Positions 8,486-17,711 are shown, numbered from the stretch's first letter. The stretch is DNA of 64,000 nucleotides from Chitinophaga pinensis (GCA_945860225.1 CAMAPT010000020.1:1-64000); one strand, 5' to 3'. Made by a program: numbers and translations. The notes: generated from the sequence alone by a model not told the origin.

Positions 8486-10111
8486 ATGAATTCAAATCGA
8501 AACAACCCACTTAAAAAATCCGTCTTTTTTCCAATATGGGCGTCCTTTATATTGGTTCTTGGTATTTGGTTAGGCTATTTTTTAAGCAAAAATCATTATG
8601 GAAATACCTCAACCTCACAAAATTCAAAAACTTCTACCAACGACAAAATTAACAGTCTTTTAGATTACATTGAATATCAATATGTTGACACCATCAATAA
8701 ACATGATTTAGTAGAAAAAACGGTAACCTCCATGTTGCAAAGCTTAGATCCTCACTCTAGTTATATTGCAGCAAGTGAATTTGAAACCGTTAACGAACCC
8801 TTAGAAGGTAATTTTGATGGGATTGGTGTTGAGTTTAATATTATTAAAGATACCATCAGAATTATAACACCTGTAGAAGGTGGACCCTCTGAAAAAATTG
8901 GCATAAGAAGTGGAGATAAACTGATAAAAGTTGATGGCAAAAATGTGGCAGGTGTTAAAATAACCAACAAAGAAGTATATAGTAAACTGAGAGGCAAAAG
9001 AGGGACAATTGTTAAAGTATCTATTCTAAGAAATGAGCTTTCAAAACCCTTAGAATTTAACATTACTAGAGATGCGATTCCTCTGTATAGCTTAGATGCC
9101 TCTTATATGCTAACTAGTGATGTAGGCTATATCAAGATTAGTAAATTTGCGTCAACTACTTACGATGAATATTTAAAAGCATTCAATACCTTGAGCAAAC
9201 AAGGAATGAAAAAAATGATTTTGGACTTAAGAGGAAATCCTGGGGGATATTTAAATGCAGCCGTAGATATTTCTGATGAATTTTTAGCAAACGGATTACA
9301 AATTGTTTACACTCAGGGTAAGGCTAATCCAAAAAAAACGTATAAAGCAACTGAAAGAGGTAGTTTTGAAAACAATCCATTAGTGATATTGATAGATGAA
9401 GGTTCTGCTAGTGCCAGCGAAATAGTTGCCGGAGCCGTGCAAGATAATGATAGAGGAACCATAATTGGGAGAAGAAGTTTTGGAAAAGGATTAGTTCAAG
9501 ACCAACTACAATTACCCGATGGATCGGCCATCAGATTAACTATTGCCAGATATTATACGCCAACCGGTCGCTGTATTCAAAAACCTTATTCGGAAGATAA
9601 AGATCAGTATTACAATGAAGAATATGACCGATATGAAAATGGAGAGCTTTTAAACGCCGATAGTATAAAATTAGATAAAACCAAACAATACAAAACTCCT
9701 GAAGGCAAAACAGTATACGGAGGTGGAGGTATTATGCCGGATGTATTTGTGCCGATTGATACTTCAAAAACGAATTCATTTTTAAATAAAGTTTTTTATT
9801 CCGGAATTATTAATGTTTTCGCTTTTGAGTATGCCGATAAAAACAGGTCTAAATTACAAGTTTATTCTTCGCCAAAAGAATTCATCGACCGTTTTGAAAT
9901 AAGTTCTAATATACTTGAAGAATTTTATAGTTATTGCAAAAAACAAAATCTATCTAATAGTAATGGTTCAAAAGCTAAAAACAATGAAGCTTTGAAACCT
10001 TATCTTAAAGCGCTAATAGGGAGAAATATACTTGATAAAAACGCCTATTATCCTATTATTAATGAAACAGATAAATGCATTTTAAAAGCAAAAGAATTAT
10101 TATCTAAATAA
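8486..10111 (+). CDS. S41 family C-terminal processing peptidase (CtpA/Prc type)
   Basis: 541 aa periplasmic serine protease. It has an N-terminal membrane anchor or signal (residues about 12-30), a helical region, and a PDZ domain at about 95-185 (GIGVEFNII, VEGGPSEKIGIRSGDKLIKVDG). The tail-protease core contains LDLRGNPGGYL, then GSASASE with the likely nucleophile S309, and GRRSFGKG with the likely general base K334. The 25-residue spacing equals that of the Ser/Lys dyad in E. coli Prc. It heads a same-strand series with two exported proteins downstream. The substrate is unknown. Confidence 0.93.
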   Translation: MNSNRNNPLKKSVFFPIWASFILVLGIWLGYFLSKNHYGNTSTSQNSKTSTNDKINSLLDYIEYQYVDTINKHDLVEKTVTSMLQSLDPHSSYIAASEFETVNEPLEGNFDGIGVEFNIIKDTIRIITPVEGGPSEKIGIRSGDKLIKVDGKNVAGVKITNKEVYSKLRGKRGTIVKVSILRNELSKPLEFNITRDAIPLYSLDASYMLTSDVGYIKISKFASTTYDEYLKAFNTLSKQGMKKMILDLRGNPGGYLNAAVDISDEFLANGLQIVYTQGKANPKKTYKATERGSFENNPLVILIDEGSASASEIVAGAVQDNDRGTIIGRRSFGKGLVQDQLQLPDGSAIRLTIARYYTPTGRCIQKPYSEDKDQYYNEEYDRYENGELLNADSIKLDKTKQYKTPEGKTVYGGGGIMPDVFVPIDTSKTNSFLNKVFYSGIINVFAFEYADKNRSKLQVYSSPKEFIDRFEISSNILEEFYSYCKKQNLSNSNGSKAKNNEALKPYLKALIGRNILDKNAYYPIINETDKCILKAKELLSK

Positions 10112-10144
10112 AAAACTTGTATTTTTGAAATAATCAATCGCATC

Positions 10145-11032
10145 ATGAATTATAAAAAAATAATTATTTTTTCGTGTCTTATTATAGGCACATTGGTTTC
10201 TTGTAATAACAATTCGGAACATCAAAATGAGCATAGTTCAGATTCTAATCAAGCGTCAGACAGTATTGTTCCTGTAATCGACAGTCTTCTAGATACGGAC
10301 GAACTATCTTACACTTTACCATCCCCCTTACAAATCGCCTATGTATTTAAAAAATCAGGGGCTCCTTTTATACCATCCCTTTTAAATGATAATCAGCGAA
10401 TTATTCAGTATAATACAAGTAACTACAAACGAGCTGTTAATTTTGGAATTTATAGTGCAGACTTAGCCTATTGTATTTTCAATAAAAAAAATCAAGAATC
10501 AAAAAAATATTTAAAAGCATGCCAAGATATGGGAACCTATTTAGGACTCAATCAAGCTTTCGAAAAGGATGATATCGCTAAACGATTTGATAAATATATT
10601 TCAAATGAAGACTCTTTAGTTAAACTAGTCTCAAATGTGCAGTTAAAAACTGATATCTTACTGGAACAAAACAAGCAAAAACACATTACTGCCATTGCAT
10701 TTTCTGGTGCTTGGATTGAAAGCATGTACCTTGCCATCGAAATATATAAAAAAGAAAAAAACAATAAAGTATTAGCTAGTTTATTGGAGCAATTATCTTT
10801 ATCGGAAGTTATCGTAAAAGCATTAAAAAAACACGAAGCTTCGGAACATGAAATATCTGAATTAATCAAAGCAATAGAAAAAATCAATGGTCAATTTAAT
10901 TCTATAGCTTCAGTAAAAAACATCGTTGAAAAAGAGCAAGAAATGGACATCGATAAAATGCCGTTAACAGACACTGAATTCAAAGTAATAGACGAAACTA
11001 TTCTTTCAATAAGGCGAAATATGACAAATTAA
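10145..11032 (+). CDS. Conserved Bacteroidota-type lipoprotein, function unknown
   Basis: 295 aa with the lipobox LVSC (Cys at about residue 20), followed by a short Asn/Ser/Glu-rich tether. The rest is helical and includes YTLPSPLQIAYVFKKSGAPF, FGIYSADLAYCIF and ITAIAFSGAWIESMYLA. I believe these segments recur in a family of Bacteroidota lipoproteins, but I cannot name a function. It starts 33 nt after the S41 protease stop, so co-transcription is likely. No metal or catalytic motif is evident. Confidence 0.8.
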   Translation: MNYKKIIIFSCLIIGTLVSCNNNSEHQNEHSSDSNQASDSIVPVIDSLLDTDELSYTLPSPLQIAYVFKKSGAPFIPSLLNDNQRIIQYNTSNYKRAVNFGIYSADLAYCIFNKKNQESKKYLKACQDMGTYLGLNQAFEKDDIAKRFDKYISNEDSLVKLVSNVQLKTDILLEQNKQKHITAIAFSGAWIESMYLAIEIYKKEKNNKVLASLLEQLSLSEVIVKALKKHEASEHEISELIKAIEKINGQFNSIASVKNIVEKEQEMDIDKMPLTDTEFKVIDETILSIRRNMTN

Positions 11033-11086
11033 AACTTAGCTAATTTCTATTTTTAATTCAATGTAACCCATAACGATTTAATTAAA

Positions 11087-11545
11087 ATGAAAACATCCTT
11101 AAAAATAATCTTCAGTCTGTCGCTTCTTTTTATACTTGTGGCTTTTCAGACCAGTAACGTTTTATGTAATTCAAAAGAGCTAAAAGAAAAAGCTAAAAGT
11201 AAATTAGAGGCATATAAATATGACAACTCAGAATTAACTAAAATTATATACAAGAACAAAGAAACTATTAAAGAAATAGAAGTATCACTATTTGTAGGTG
11301 AAAAATACCGTTTTATTTTTGAACTGGAAGCTTTACCTAAACAAGTAGAAGTTCAGATATATAATAAGAGTAAAGATGCTAAAAACAGAAAATTATTATT
11401 TTCATCAAAAGAAATAGGATTAGATAAAAAAGAATTTGATTTTGAAATTTCAAAATCACGACGTGTTTATGTAGACTATGTGATACCTCCTCAAGAAACA
11501 GGCTCATACAGTGGATGCGCAGTATTAATGGTAGGATATAAATAA
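11087..11545 (+). CDS. Exported protein of unknown function
   Basis: 152 aa with a clear N-terminal signal peptide (residues about 1-27, hydrophobic LKIIFSLSLLFILVAF). The mature part is Lys-rich, first helical and then beta-rich (VSLFVGEKYRFIFELEAL, KRRVYVDYVIPPQ). It may bind a partner in the periplasm, but no family is recognised. It is 54 nt downstream of the lipoprotein and probably in the same transcript. It is convergent with gpsA. Confidence 0.7.
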   Translation: MKTSLKIIFSLSLLFILVAFQTSNVLCNSKELKEKAKSKLEAYKYDNSELTKIIYKNKETIKEIEVSLFVGEKYRFIFELEALPKQVEVQIYNKSKDAKNRKLLFSSKEIGLDKKEFDFEISKSRRVYVDYVIPPQETGSYSGCAVLMVGYK

Positions 11546-11577
11546 TAAATTCTTTATTAAATGAACGCTTCCTTAAC

Positions 11578-12576
11578 CTAAGTCAGTTGTTCGGCTAATA
11601 ATTCCATTTCATGCCTAGCATCTTGATGATGATAGATGATATTATTAACAGCATTGGTAATAGGCATATAAGTATTGTATTTTTTATTGATTTCTACCAC
11701 ACATTTTACAGCATAATATCCCTCAGCCACCATATTCATCTCTAACTGAGCGTTTTTCACACTATACCCTTTTCCCAACATCGTTCCGAACATTCTGTTT
11801 CTACTAAATTGAGAATAGGCTGTCACCAATAAATCTCCTAAATAAGCGGAGGCTTTAGTATCTCTATTAATAGGATGAACTGCTGCAACAAATCGGTCAA
11901 TCTCTTGTATAGCATTACTTACGAGTACAGATAAGAAATTATCTCCATAGCCCAACCCATGACAAATACCTCCTGCTACAGCAACTACATTTTTCAGAAC
12001 AGCCGATAACTCCGTACCATATATATCATCACTACTTGAACATTTAATGTAACGACAGCGCATAAACTCACACAATTCTTCTGCTTTTGTAATATCGTGT
12101 GAAGCTAATGTTAAATAAGAAAGTTTTTCTAATGCAACTTCTTCTGCATGACACGGACCTGTGATTACCCCTATTTGTTCCAAAGGGACATCATAAACAG
12201 CGTTCAGATATTCTCCAACGATTAAATTATATTCCGGAACTATGCCTTTAATCGCAGAAAAAACAGTTTTATTCTTAAATAACTCTTTTGGCACATGTTT
12301 AAGTGTCTCATTAATAAAAGCCGAAGGAACCGCGAGAATAATAATATCTGAATTGTTTATTGTATTAAATAAATCAGATGATAAGTCTAATTTATTCACA
12401 TCAAAATTTACCGAACTTAAATAACGTGGGTTGTGATAATATGTTTTTAAATACTCCACATCCTTTTGATTTCTGAAAAACCAACTTATTGTATCGGTAT
12501 TATTACAAAGTATTTTAACAATAGCGGTTGCCCAACTACCGCTTCCTACGACTCCGATTCTTTTTTTATCTTTCAT
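11578..12576 (-). CDS. gpsA: Glycerol-3-phosphate dehydrogenase [NAD(P)+] GpsA
   Basis: 332 aa soluble enzyme reducing dihydroxyacetone phosphate to sn-glycerol-3-phosphate for phospholipid synthesis. The N-terminal Rossmann motif is GVVGSGSWATAIVKIL. IILAVPSAF, ITGPCHAEEVA and LKNVVAVAGGICHGLGYGDN (catalytic Lys region) are typical. The family usually has GAGSWGTA; the Gly-to-Ala change at the fourth position is mild. It starts at ATG and ends 32 nt from the convergent exported-protein gene. It is separated by 49 nt from the exonuclease gene upstream on the same strand. Confidence 0.95.
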   Translation of the reverse strand: MKDKKRIGVVGSGSWATAIVKILCNNTDTISWFFRNQKDVEYLKTYYHNPRYLSSVNFDVNKLDLSSDLFNTINNSDIIILAVPSAFINETLKHVPKELFKNKTVFSAIKGIVPEYNLIVGEYLNAVYDVPLEQIGVITGPCHAEEVALEKLSYLTLASHDITKAEELCEFMRCRYIKCSSSDDIYGTELSAVLKNVVAVAGGICHGLGYGDNFLSVLVSNAIQEIDRFVAAVHPINRDTKASAYLGDLLVTAYSQFSRNRMFGTMLGKGYSVKNAQLEMNMVAEGYYAVKCVVEINKKYNTYMPITNAVNNIIYHHQDARHEMELLAEQLT

Positions 12577-12625
12577 AATTTGATGTGCAGTTATAAGGTA
12601 CTGTTTATTTGAAAATAAGATTTTA

Positions 12626-13321
12626 TTAATTATAAATAATGTCTTCGTCTTTTAAAGGTTCAAGTCCTTTCAAGGATTGATAAATTCGTACTAATGTAAT
12701 CACATCTTTAAGACAATAAGTTTTAATTCGCTCTATATTTTGTTCTTGGTAATACACTTTAGCGATTTGACTTCCATCAATATCATCCTTTGGTGAAGGA
12801 ATATTAAAAATATGTGCCAATAAATTTAAAGACGTGAAATTCTTAACATCTCCAAATCGCCATAGTTCCATTGTATCCAAATGCCTTACATTCCAGGGCT
12901 TAAATCCTTGAATTTGTAATAATTTAGGCAATGCCATTCGGTTAACTAACAAGCGTCTGCATAAAAAAGGAAAATCAAATTCTTTTCCATTATGAGCACA
13001 TAAGTAGTGTTCTTCCTTATAAAAATGAGATTGTAAAATCTGTGAAAAATTCAATAATATATCTTTTTCATCATCTCCGGCAATAGCTTTAGTTCGAAAT
13101 TTGCCATCTCTAATATACCCCAAACCTATACAAACTATTTTTGCAAATTCAGCAAAAATACCAGCCTTATCATACTGAGACTCCGATGACGTTTCAGTTG
13201 CATAAAACATCTTTTTATCCCATAACTCTCTTGCAACATCTGATAATTCAGAATATTGATATTGAATTGGCACGGTTTCGATATCAATAAACAAAATGTT
13301 TTCTAATTTAATGGAACTCAT
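12626..13321 (-). CDS. Predicted 3'-5' exonuclease, PolB-exonuclease-like
   Basis: 231 aa RNase H-fold protein of the family annotated as predicted PolB-like 3'-5' exonuclease. The DEDDy motifs are visible: ExoI LFIDIETVP, ExoII LCAHNGKEFDFPFL, and ExoIII TYCLKDVITL (Tyr-x3-Asp). No polymerase domain is attached. It overlaps the folA stop by 4 bp (ATGA), so the two are translationally coupled. The biological substrate is unknown; repair or RNA processing are both possible. Confidence 0.88.
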   Translation of the reverse strand: MSSIKLENILFIDIETVPIQYQYSELSDVARELWDKKMFYATETSSESQYDKAGIFAEFAKIVCIGLGYIRDGKFRTKAIAGDDEKDILLNFSQILQSHFYKEEHYLCAHNGKEFDFPFLCRRLLVNRMALPKLLQIQGFKPWNVRHLDTMELWRFGDVKNFTSLNLLAHIFNIPSPKDDIDGSQIAKVYYQEQNIERIKTYCLKDVITLVRIYQSLKGLEPLKDEDIIYN

Positions 13322-13812
13322 TTTCTTTCGAACTTTTGAAAAGTATAATCAAATTTATTTTTATCGTCAGCTAAATGCTTTTCTTCCCAAACCAAATCAA
13401 ATTTTGAATAATCTATTTCAGGAAAATAAACATCACCATCAATGACAGTATTAACCAAAGTGTTATAAATTATATCAACTGAATCAATCGATTGCTTGTA
13501 AATTTCTCCACCACCAATAATAAAAATTTCTTTCTCAGCATTTAACTTTACTAAAGCCTCATCAATACTCCCAACAACCGTTAAATCAAATTGATTGTCA
13601 CTATTAAAATTTTCATCTCTCGTAATGACGACGTTTTGTCTACCTGGTAGGGTTCTCCCAATCGACTGAAATGTTTTGCGTCCCATAACTACAGGGCAAC
13701 CCATTGTAGTGGTTTTAAAAAATTTCAAATCAGCGGGCAAGTGCCAAAGTAATTGATTGTCTTTACCAATAGCATGATTTAAAGAGGTGGCCGCAATAAT
13801 TGATACCTTCAT
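13318..13812 (-). CDS. folA: Dihydrofolate reductase
   Basis: 164 aa, normal length, reducing dihydrofolate with NADPH. It shows MKVSIIAATSLNHAIGKDNQLLWHLPADLKFFK with the active-site Asp in PAD, then VVMGRKTFQSIGRTLPGRQNVVITR and IFIIGGGEIYKQ, the NADPH-binding glycine motif. thyA is not in the window. Its end overlaps the start of the exonuclease gene by 4 bp. The 138 bp upstream hold no clear signal. Confidence 0.97.
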   Translation of the reverse strand: MKVSIIAATSLNHAIGKDNQLLWHLPADLKFFKTTTMGCPVVMGRKTFQSIGRTLPGRQNVVITRDENFNSDNQFDLTVVGSIDEALVKLNAEKEIFIIGGGEIYKQSIDSVDIIYNTLVNTVIDGDVYFPEIDYSKFDLVWEEKHLADDKNKFDYTFQKFERK

Positions 13813-13950
13813 AACTAAATTGTTCCCGATTTAACTAGAACCGACATTATTTTTTATCATAAATATTTATAAAAGAAGAATGATAAATGATTCCCAATTT
13901 TATACCTTTTATGACCATTCATAAAATTCTTTTATTTCTGCAAAAAATGG

Positions 13951-14781
13951 TTATCTATATTTTACTTCCACATTATGTAAATCAATAATTGGTTTCAAAA
14001 ATTCTTCCAAATCATAAATACATAATTGAGATGCAGCATCACACAAAGCGTTTTCAGGGTCTGGATGAGTTTCAATAAACATTCCATCAATTCCACTTGC
14101 TACACCAGCTCTTGCTAATACCGGTAAAAACTCACGAGCTCCACCTTTTTTATCAGAACTTGGAATACCATATTTACGAACACAGTGAGTAACATCAAAT
14201 ACAACTGGATAGCCTATATTATTCATGTGATAAAATGCACGAGGGTCAACGATTAAATCATTATAGCCAAATACATATCCTCGCTCTGTTAATATAATTT
14301 GATCGTTACCTGCATCAACACATTTTTGAACAGGATGTTTCATATTATCGGGAGCTAAAAATTGGCCATGTTTTATATTAATGACACGTCCGGTTTTTGC
14401 AGAAGCTACTAATAATGACGATTGCATACATAAATACGCCGGAATTTGCAGTACATCACATACCTCACCAGCTGCCGCGGCTTGATCATGGGAGTGGATG
14501 TCTGTTAATACAGGAAACCCGAATTGTTGTTTAATCTTTCCTAATAATTCAACTCCTTTTATCAATCCAGGACCTTGGTAGTAACCTAAATTACTGCGGT
14601 TATCTTTAGTGAAAGATGATTTATAGATTATCTTTATGTTCAAACGCTCAGAAACTTCTTTTAATTTCTCGGCTGTTTTCATCATAATAGATTCTTCTTC
14701 TATTACACATGGCCCAGAAATTAAGAATAACTCTTTACTTCCACATTCGATATCGCCTACTTTTACTATTTTTTTTGTCAT
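13951..14781 (-). CDS. kdsA: 3-deoxy-8-phosphooctulonate synthase KdsA
   Basis: 276 aa enzyme condensing phosphoenolpyruvate with arabinose 5-phosphate to Kdo-8-phosphate. It shows LFLISGPCVIEEE, KSSFTKDNRSN, PGLIKGVELLGKIK, VLTDIHSH, DVLQIPAYLCMQSSLL, NIKHGQFLAP and FIETHPDPENALCDA. Asn occurs in the GPCVIEEE/N-type region as in the family. It lies downstream of kdnA and kdnB on the same strand, separated by 102 bp that hold a repeat pair. The context ties it to Kdo8N synthesis. Confidence 0.97.
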   Translation of the reverse strand: MTKKIVKVGDIECGSKELFLISGPCVIEEESIMMKTAEKLKEVSERLNIKIIYKSSFTKDNRSNLGYYQGPGLIKGVELLGKIKQQFGFPVLTDIHSHDQAAAAGEVCDVLQIPAYLCMQSSLLVASAKTGRVINIKHGQFLAPDNMKHPVQKCVDAGNDQIILTERGYVFGYNDLIVDPRAFYHMNNIGYPVVFDVTHCVRKYGIPSSDKKGGAREFLPVLARAGVASGIDGMFIETHPDPENALCDAASQLCIYDLEEFLKPIIDLHNVEVKYR

Positions 14782-14797
14782 TGTATTTTTATTTTAC

Positions 14798-14871
14798 TCC
14801 TGCTGATTTCGCAGATTGAGATAATTTTGTTTAATGATTATTTTTTCATCCTACGGGATTTGCGAGATCAG
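14798..14871. repeat. Imperfect direct repeat pair between kdnB and kdsA
   Basis: Two related segments of about 22 nt lie at 14799-14820 and 14850-14871. They share the pattern CCT-C-G-GATTT-GC-AGAT-AG and are separated by an AT-rich spacer of about 29 nt. On the minus strand they read like ATCTGCGAAATCAGCAGG. The sequence is more GC-rich than its surroundings and looks like a dispersed intergenic repeat unit rather than a gene. Other copies in the genome cannot be checked here. Confidence 0.5.
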
Positions 14872-14883
14872 ATGGAAACTATT

Positions 14884-15966
14884 TTATAATCTTCTAAATA
14901 AATCTTTGATATAATCCATCGTGGCAATTTCTTTATAATTATCACCAAAGGCATGATTCCACATAAAAGGTAAATTATACGACACTTGCGCCATGGCAGT
15001 AATTTGTTCTTCTGTCCAATCTTTACTTAAGTTTTGAGGTAAAATAATGTTATGCTTTTCAATCATTTGCATAAACTCACTATGTCCTTTTAAGTAAATA
15101 TCTCCTAAGTGTTGAAATATTAAACAATTAGCATAACAGTGACGAGTTCCTAAAACCATCGATAAACCATAGCTTAACGCGTGACATACACCTACTTCGC
15201 TATAGGTTAAACTTAAGCCTCCCATTAAAGAAGCTACCATTAATTTGTCGTCATTTTCGGGAGTACGACCAGCATTCTCTCCTAAATACACTTCTCTGCA
15301 AAGCTTCAACGATTGTTCGCCATAAGCTAAACTAAATGCATTGTTACGAATACCTGTTTCTGATTCAATACAATGAATGTAAGTATCCATGCCAGTATAA
15401 AACCACCAATCAGTGGGCACAGATGCAATTAATTCGGGATCTAAAATTACTTGATTAAAAACTGTCCAATCGCATTTTAATCCTAATTTTTTTTCAGGCC
15501 CAGTTAGTACTGCTGTCATCGATACTTCAGCACCTGTACCAGAAATAGTGGGGACACCTAAGTGATAAATACCTGGTTTCTTCACTAGATTTACTCCCTG
15601 ATATAAAGTTGACGAACCTTCGTTAGTTAACATTAATGATAAAGCTTTAGCGATATCCATAATGCTACCTCCTCCAATTCCAATCACCCCACTTGGTAAA
15701 CCTTGCTTTGCTAATATTTCATCTCTTAATGAATCTATTTGCTCCGTCTTTGGTTCATGTGGATCAACATCTATGTAATAGATTAAATCCTCTGGTTTGT
15801 TTTGTAATTTGTTTGATAAAGGTTTTCCTTTAAAGTAATTATCCACTACATAAACAAAGTAGTTTTTATTTTCTTTACGGATGGGTTCAACTGTTTCTGC
15901 TAATTGAGCAAATGAACCACGACCGTAAGTTACCTTATCAATATTTTTAAAATTTTTGTGTAACAT
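14884..15966 (-). CDS. kdnB: 3-deoxy-alpha-D-manno-octulosonate 8-oxidase KdnB
   Basis: 360 aa iron-containing alcohol dehydrogenase fold. KdnB, characterised in Shewanella oneidensis, oxidises the C8 hydroxyl of Kdo to an aldehyde with NAD+. The sequence tracks my recollection of that enzyme closely: YGRGSF, GIGGGSIMDIAKALSLMLTN, YQGVNLVKKPGIYHLGVPT, SGTGAEVSMTAVLTGPEKKLG and WFYTGMDTYIHCIES. Likely metal ligands are D194, H198 and later His residues (GVCHALSYGLS). It starts 8 nt after kdnA, an operon arrangement. The main alternative is another Fe-ADH, but the partner gene makes KdnB the best call. Confidence 0.92.
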   Translation of the reverse strand: MLHKNFKNIDKVTYGRGSFAQLAETVEPIRKENKNYFVYVVDNYFKGKPLSNKLQNKPEDLIYYIDVDPHEPKTEQIDSLRDEILAKQGLPSGVIGIGGGSIMDIAKALSLMLTNEGSSTLYQGVNLVKKPGIYHLGVPTISGTGAEVSMTAVLTGPEKKLGLKCDWTVFNQVILDPELIASVPTDWWFYTGMDTYIHCIESETGIRNNAFSLAYGEQSLKLCREVYLGENAGRTPENDDKLMVASLMGGLSLTYSEVGVCHALSYGLSMVLGTRHCYANCLIFQHLGDIYLKGHSEFMQMIEKHNIILPQNLSKDWTEEQITAMAQVSYNLPFMWNHAFGDNYKEIATMDYIKDLFRRL

Positions 15967-15974
15967 GTTTATTA

Positions 15975-17183
15975 TTAAGCATTAACAGGCTTTAAAGCCT
16001 TAGTAGCACATTCAGAAATTTTAGCCGCTAACGTTTTCAATTCTTCCTCAGTCCAAGTACAACGGATACCGAAAGAAATTAAACGCCCGACAACATCCTG
16101 AGTCTTAGGTAAATGTAAGTTATTATAATCTTGAGGGGCACCCAATAATTGAATTGGCAATTTAGAGGCTGTTTTCAAGCCTTTAATATGTTCCCATTGA
16201 TTAATGAAGTGATACATATTTGTGAACCAATAGTTAAATCCAGCAACTCCAACTTTATTAAATTCATCAACTGTTCGTTTTGCAGTTTCTGTATCAGGCA
16301 TTAATATGTTTAAGAATGTTCCTGAGTCGCCATTATCATCTCCTAATTTAGAGAAACTTATTCCTTCTACTTTAGATAATTCTTTTTGTAAGAAAGCTTT
16401 ATTTTTTAAGTTAGCTTCTCTGATAGCCGGTACTTTGCGAGTTTGTGCGGCACCTACGGCTGCATGTAATTCGGAAATTCGGTAGTTAAAACCAATAACT
16501 GGATGATTTTCCATACCGCGATTGTTGCCAACATGATCGTGACCATGATCACAGTAACTATCGGCTAATTTGTATACGTTCTCATCATTCGTTACAAAAA
16601 TACCACCTTCACCTGCGGTAGCAATTTTAAAGAAATCGAACGAATAAGCACCAGCGCTACCAAATAAACCTGTAGCTGTTCCTTTATAAGAAGCTGCAAA
16701 TGCTTGACCTGCATCTTCCACTAATTTTAAATTATGATCTTTTACAACAGCCAAAATCTCGTCCATGTTAGCATTGCCGCCACACATATGAACCAAACAT
16801 ACAGCCTTCGTTTTAGGAGTGATTACTTTTTTAATTCCTTCTGCACTTAAACATAAAGTTTCATCAATTTCAGCAAATACAGGCAAAGCACCCAACATTA
16901 ATACGGCTTCAATCGTTGCGATGTAAGTAAAAGGAGGGCAAATCACTTCGTCTCCTGTTCCAATTCCACTGGCTGCTAATGCGGCTAAAATAGCAGCTGA
17001 GCCATTTGAAACAGCAAGCGCATACTTAGCTCCTGTAATTTTTTTAGCTTCTGCTTCAAAATCTTTTGCTTTCCAAATATTATTACGTTGAGCATCATGA
17101 TTAAACCGAAACATGATTCCTGTAGATAAAACATCTTCAATCTCTTTGCGCTCTTCTGCGCCAAATAATTCAGTTCCTGGCAT
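15975..17183 (-). CDS. kdnA: 8-amino-3,8-dideoxy-alpha-D-manno-octulosonate transaminase KdnA
   Basis: 402 aa PLP aminotransferase of the DegT/DnrJ/EryC1 class. KdnA converts the 8-aldehyde of Kdo to 8-amino-Kdo using glutamate. It begins MPGTELFGAEERKEIEDVL and has FRFNHDAQRNNIWKAKD, GTGDEVICPPFTYIA, AEIDETLCLSAEGI, VHMCGG, VEDAGQAFAASYKG (D157) and YSFDFFKIATAGEGG with likely PLP lysine K186. These match the Shewanella KdnA as I remember it, beyond the general family. It is first of kdnA-kdnB, with kdsA next. Confidence 0.93.
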   Translation of the reverse strand: MPGTELFGAEERKEIEDVLSTGIMFRFNHDAQRNNIWKAKDFEAEAKKITGAKYALAVSNGSAAILAALAASGIGTGDEVICPPFTYIATIEAVLMLGALPVFAEIDETLCLSAEGIKKVITPKTKAVCLVHMCGGNANMDEILAVVKDHNLKLVEDAGQAFAASYKGTATGLFGSAGAYSFDFFKIATAGEGGIFVTNDENVYKLADSYCDHGHDHVGNNRGMENHPVIGFNYRISELHAAVGAAQTRKVPAIREANLKNKAFLQKELSKVEGISFSKLGDDNGDSGTFLNILMPDTETAKRTVDEFNKVGVAGFNYWFTNMYHFINQWEHIKGLKTASKLPIQLLGAPQDYNNLHLPKTQDVVGRLISFGIRCTWTEEELKTLAAKISECATKALKPVNA

Positions 17184-17249
17184 TGTTGTAAGTTTAGTGG
17201 TTTATAGAATATATATTATATTTAAAAAAAATGAGTCCGAAAATTGTAT

Positions 17250-17711
17250 TTAATTTGGAAGAAATTCAAAATCTGAAGGTTCTTCAATGACACCAAAATT
17301 AATAGACACTAATTTCCCATTTTCAAAATAACAATCCAAGCCCGCGTCGTCAAAACTAAGTCGTTTCTCCCCCCAATCCTGAATTTCAGTATCCGTTAAC
17401 AAATAATTATGAGCTTTCATTAAATCTATTATTTGATGTTCCTTCAAAGAAAAAATTCTTTCTGAGAACAATAAAGTATCCTCATGATCCACTTCCACAC
17501 TTCCAAATTTGATAGCATTCTTGTTATCAAAAAATAAAGAAAAACCAGATTGCCAATAATGATAAACTGTACAAGAAGTTTCTAATACGTCATCATCTAA
17601 AACTTGAATTTCTTCTGGCTTACCAAAAACTAATTCGGCATCAACAGTAGAAACGCCAAAATTTAAAGTACAGAATCCTTTTAATAAATGTATGTGTGGT
17701 GTAAAATCCAT
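17250..17711 (-). CDS. Small acidic protein of unknown function
   Basis: 153 aa from the ATG at 17711; an in-frame TTG 39 nt upstream is unlikely. The protein is acidic and beta-rich, with segments such as LNFGVSTVDAELVFGKPEEIQ and YYWQSGFSLFFDNKNAIKF-like turns and a C-terminus rich in Asp/Glu/Phe. It resembles small SUKH/immunity-like or regulatory proteins only in general character. No toxin gene is next to it. It is 66 nt upstream of kdnA on the same strand but has no visible link to it. Confidence 0.65.
   Translation of the reverse strand: MDFTPHIHLLKGFCTLNFGVSTVDAELVFGKPEEIQVLDDDVLETSCTVYHYWQSGFSLFFDNKNAIKFGSVEVDHEDTLLFSERIFSLKEHQIIDLMKAHNYLLTDTEIQDWGEKRLSFDDAGLDCYFENGKLVSINFGVIEEPSDFEFLPN

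Noticed and set aside
17250-17711. Immunity protein of a toxin system
   Set aside because: Only general acidic beta-rich character supports it, and no toxin-like gene is adjacent.
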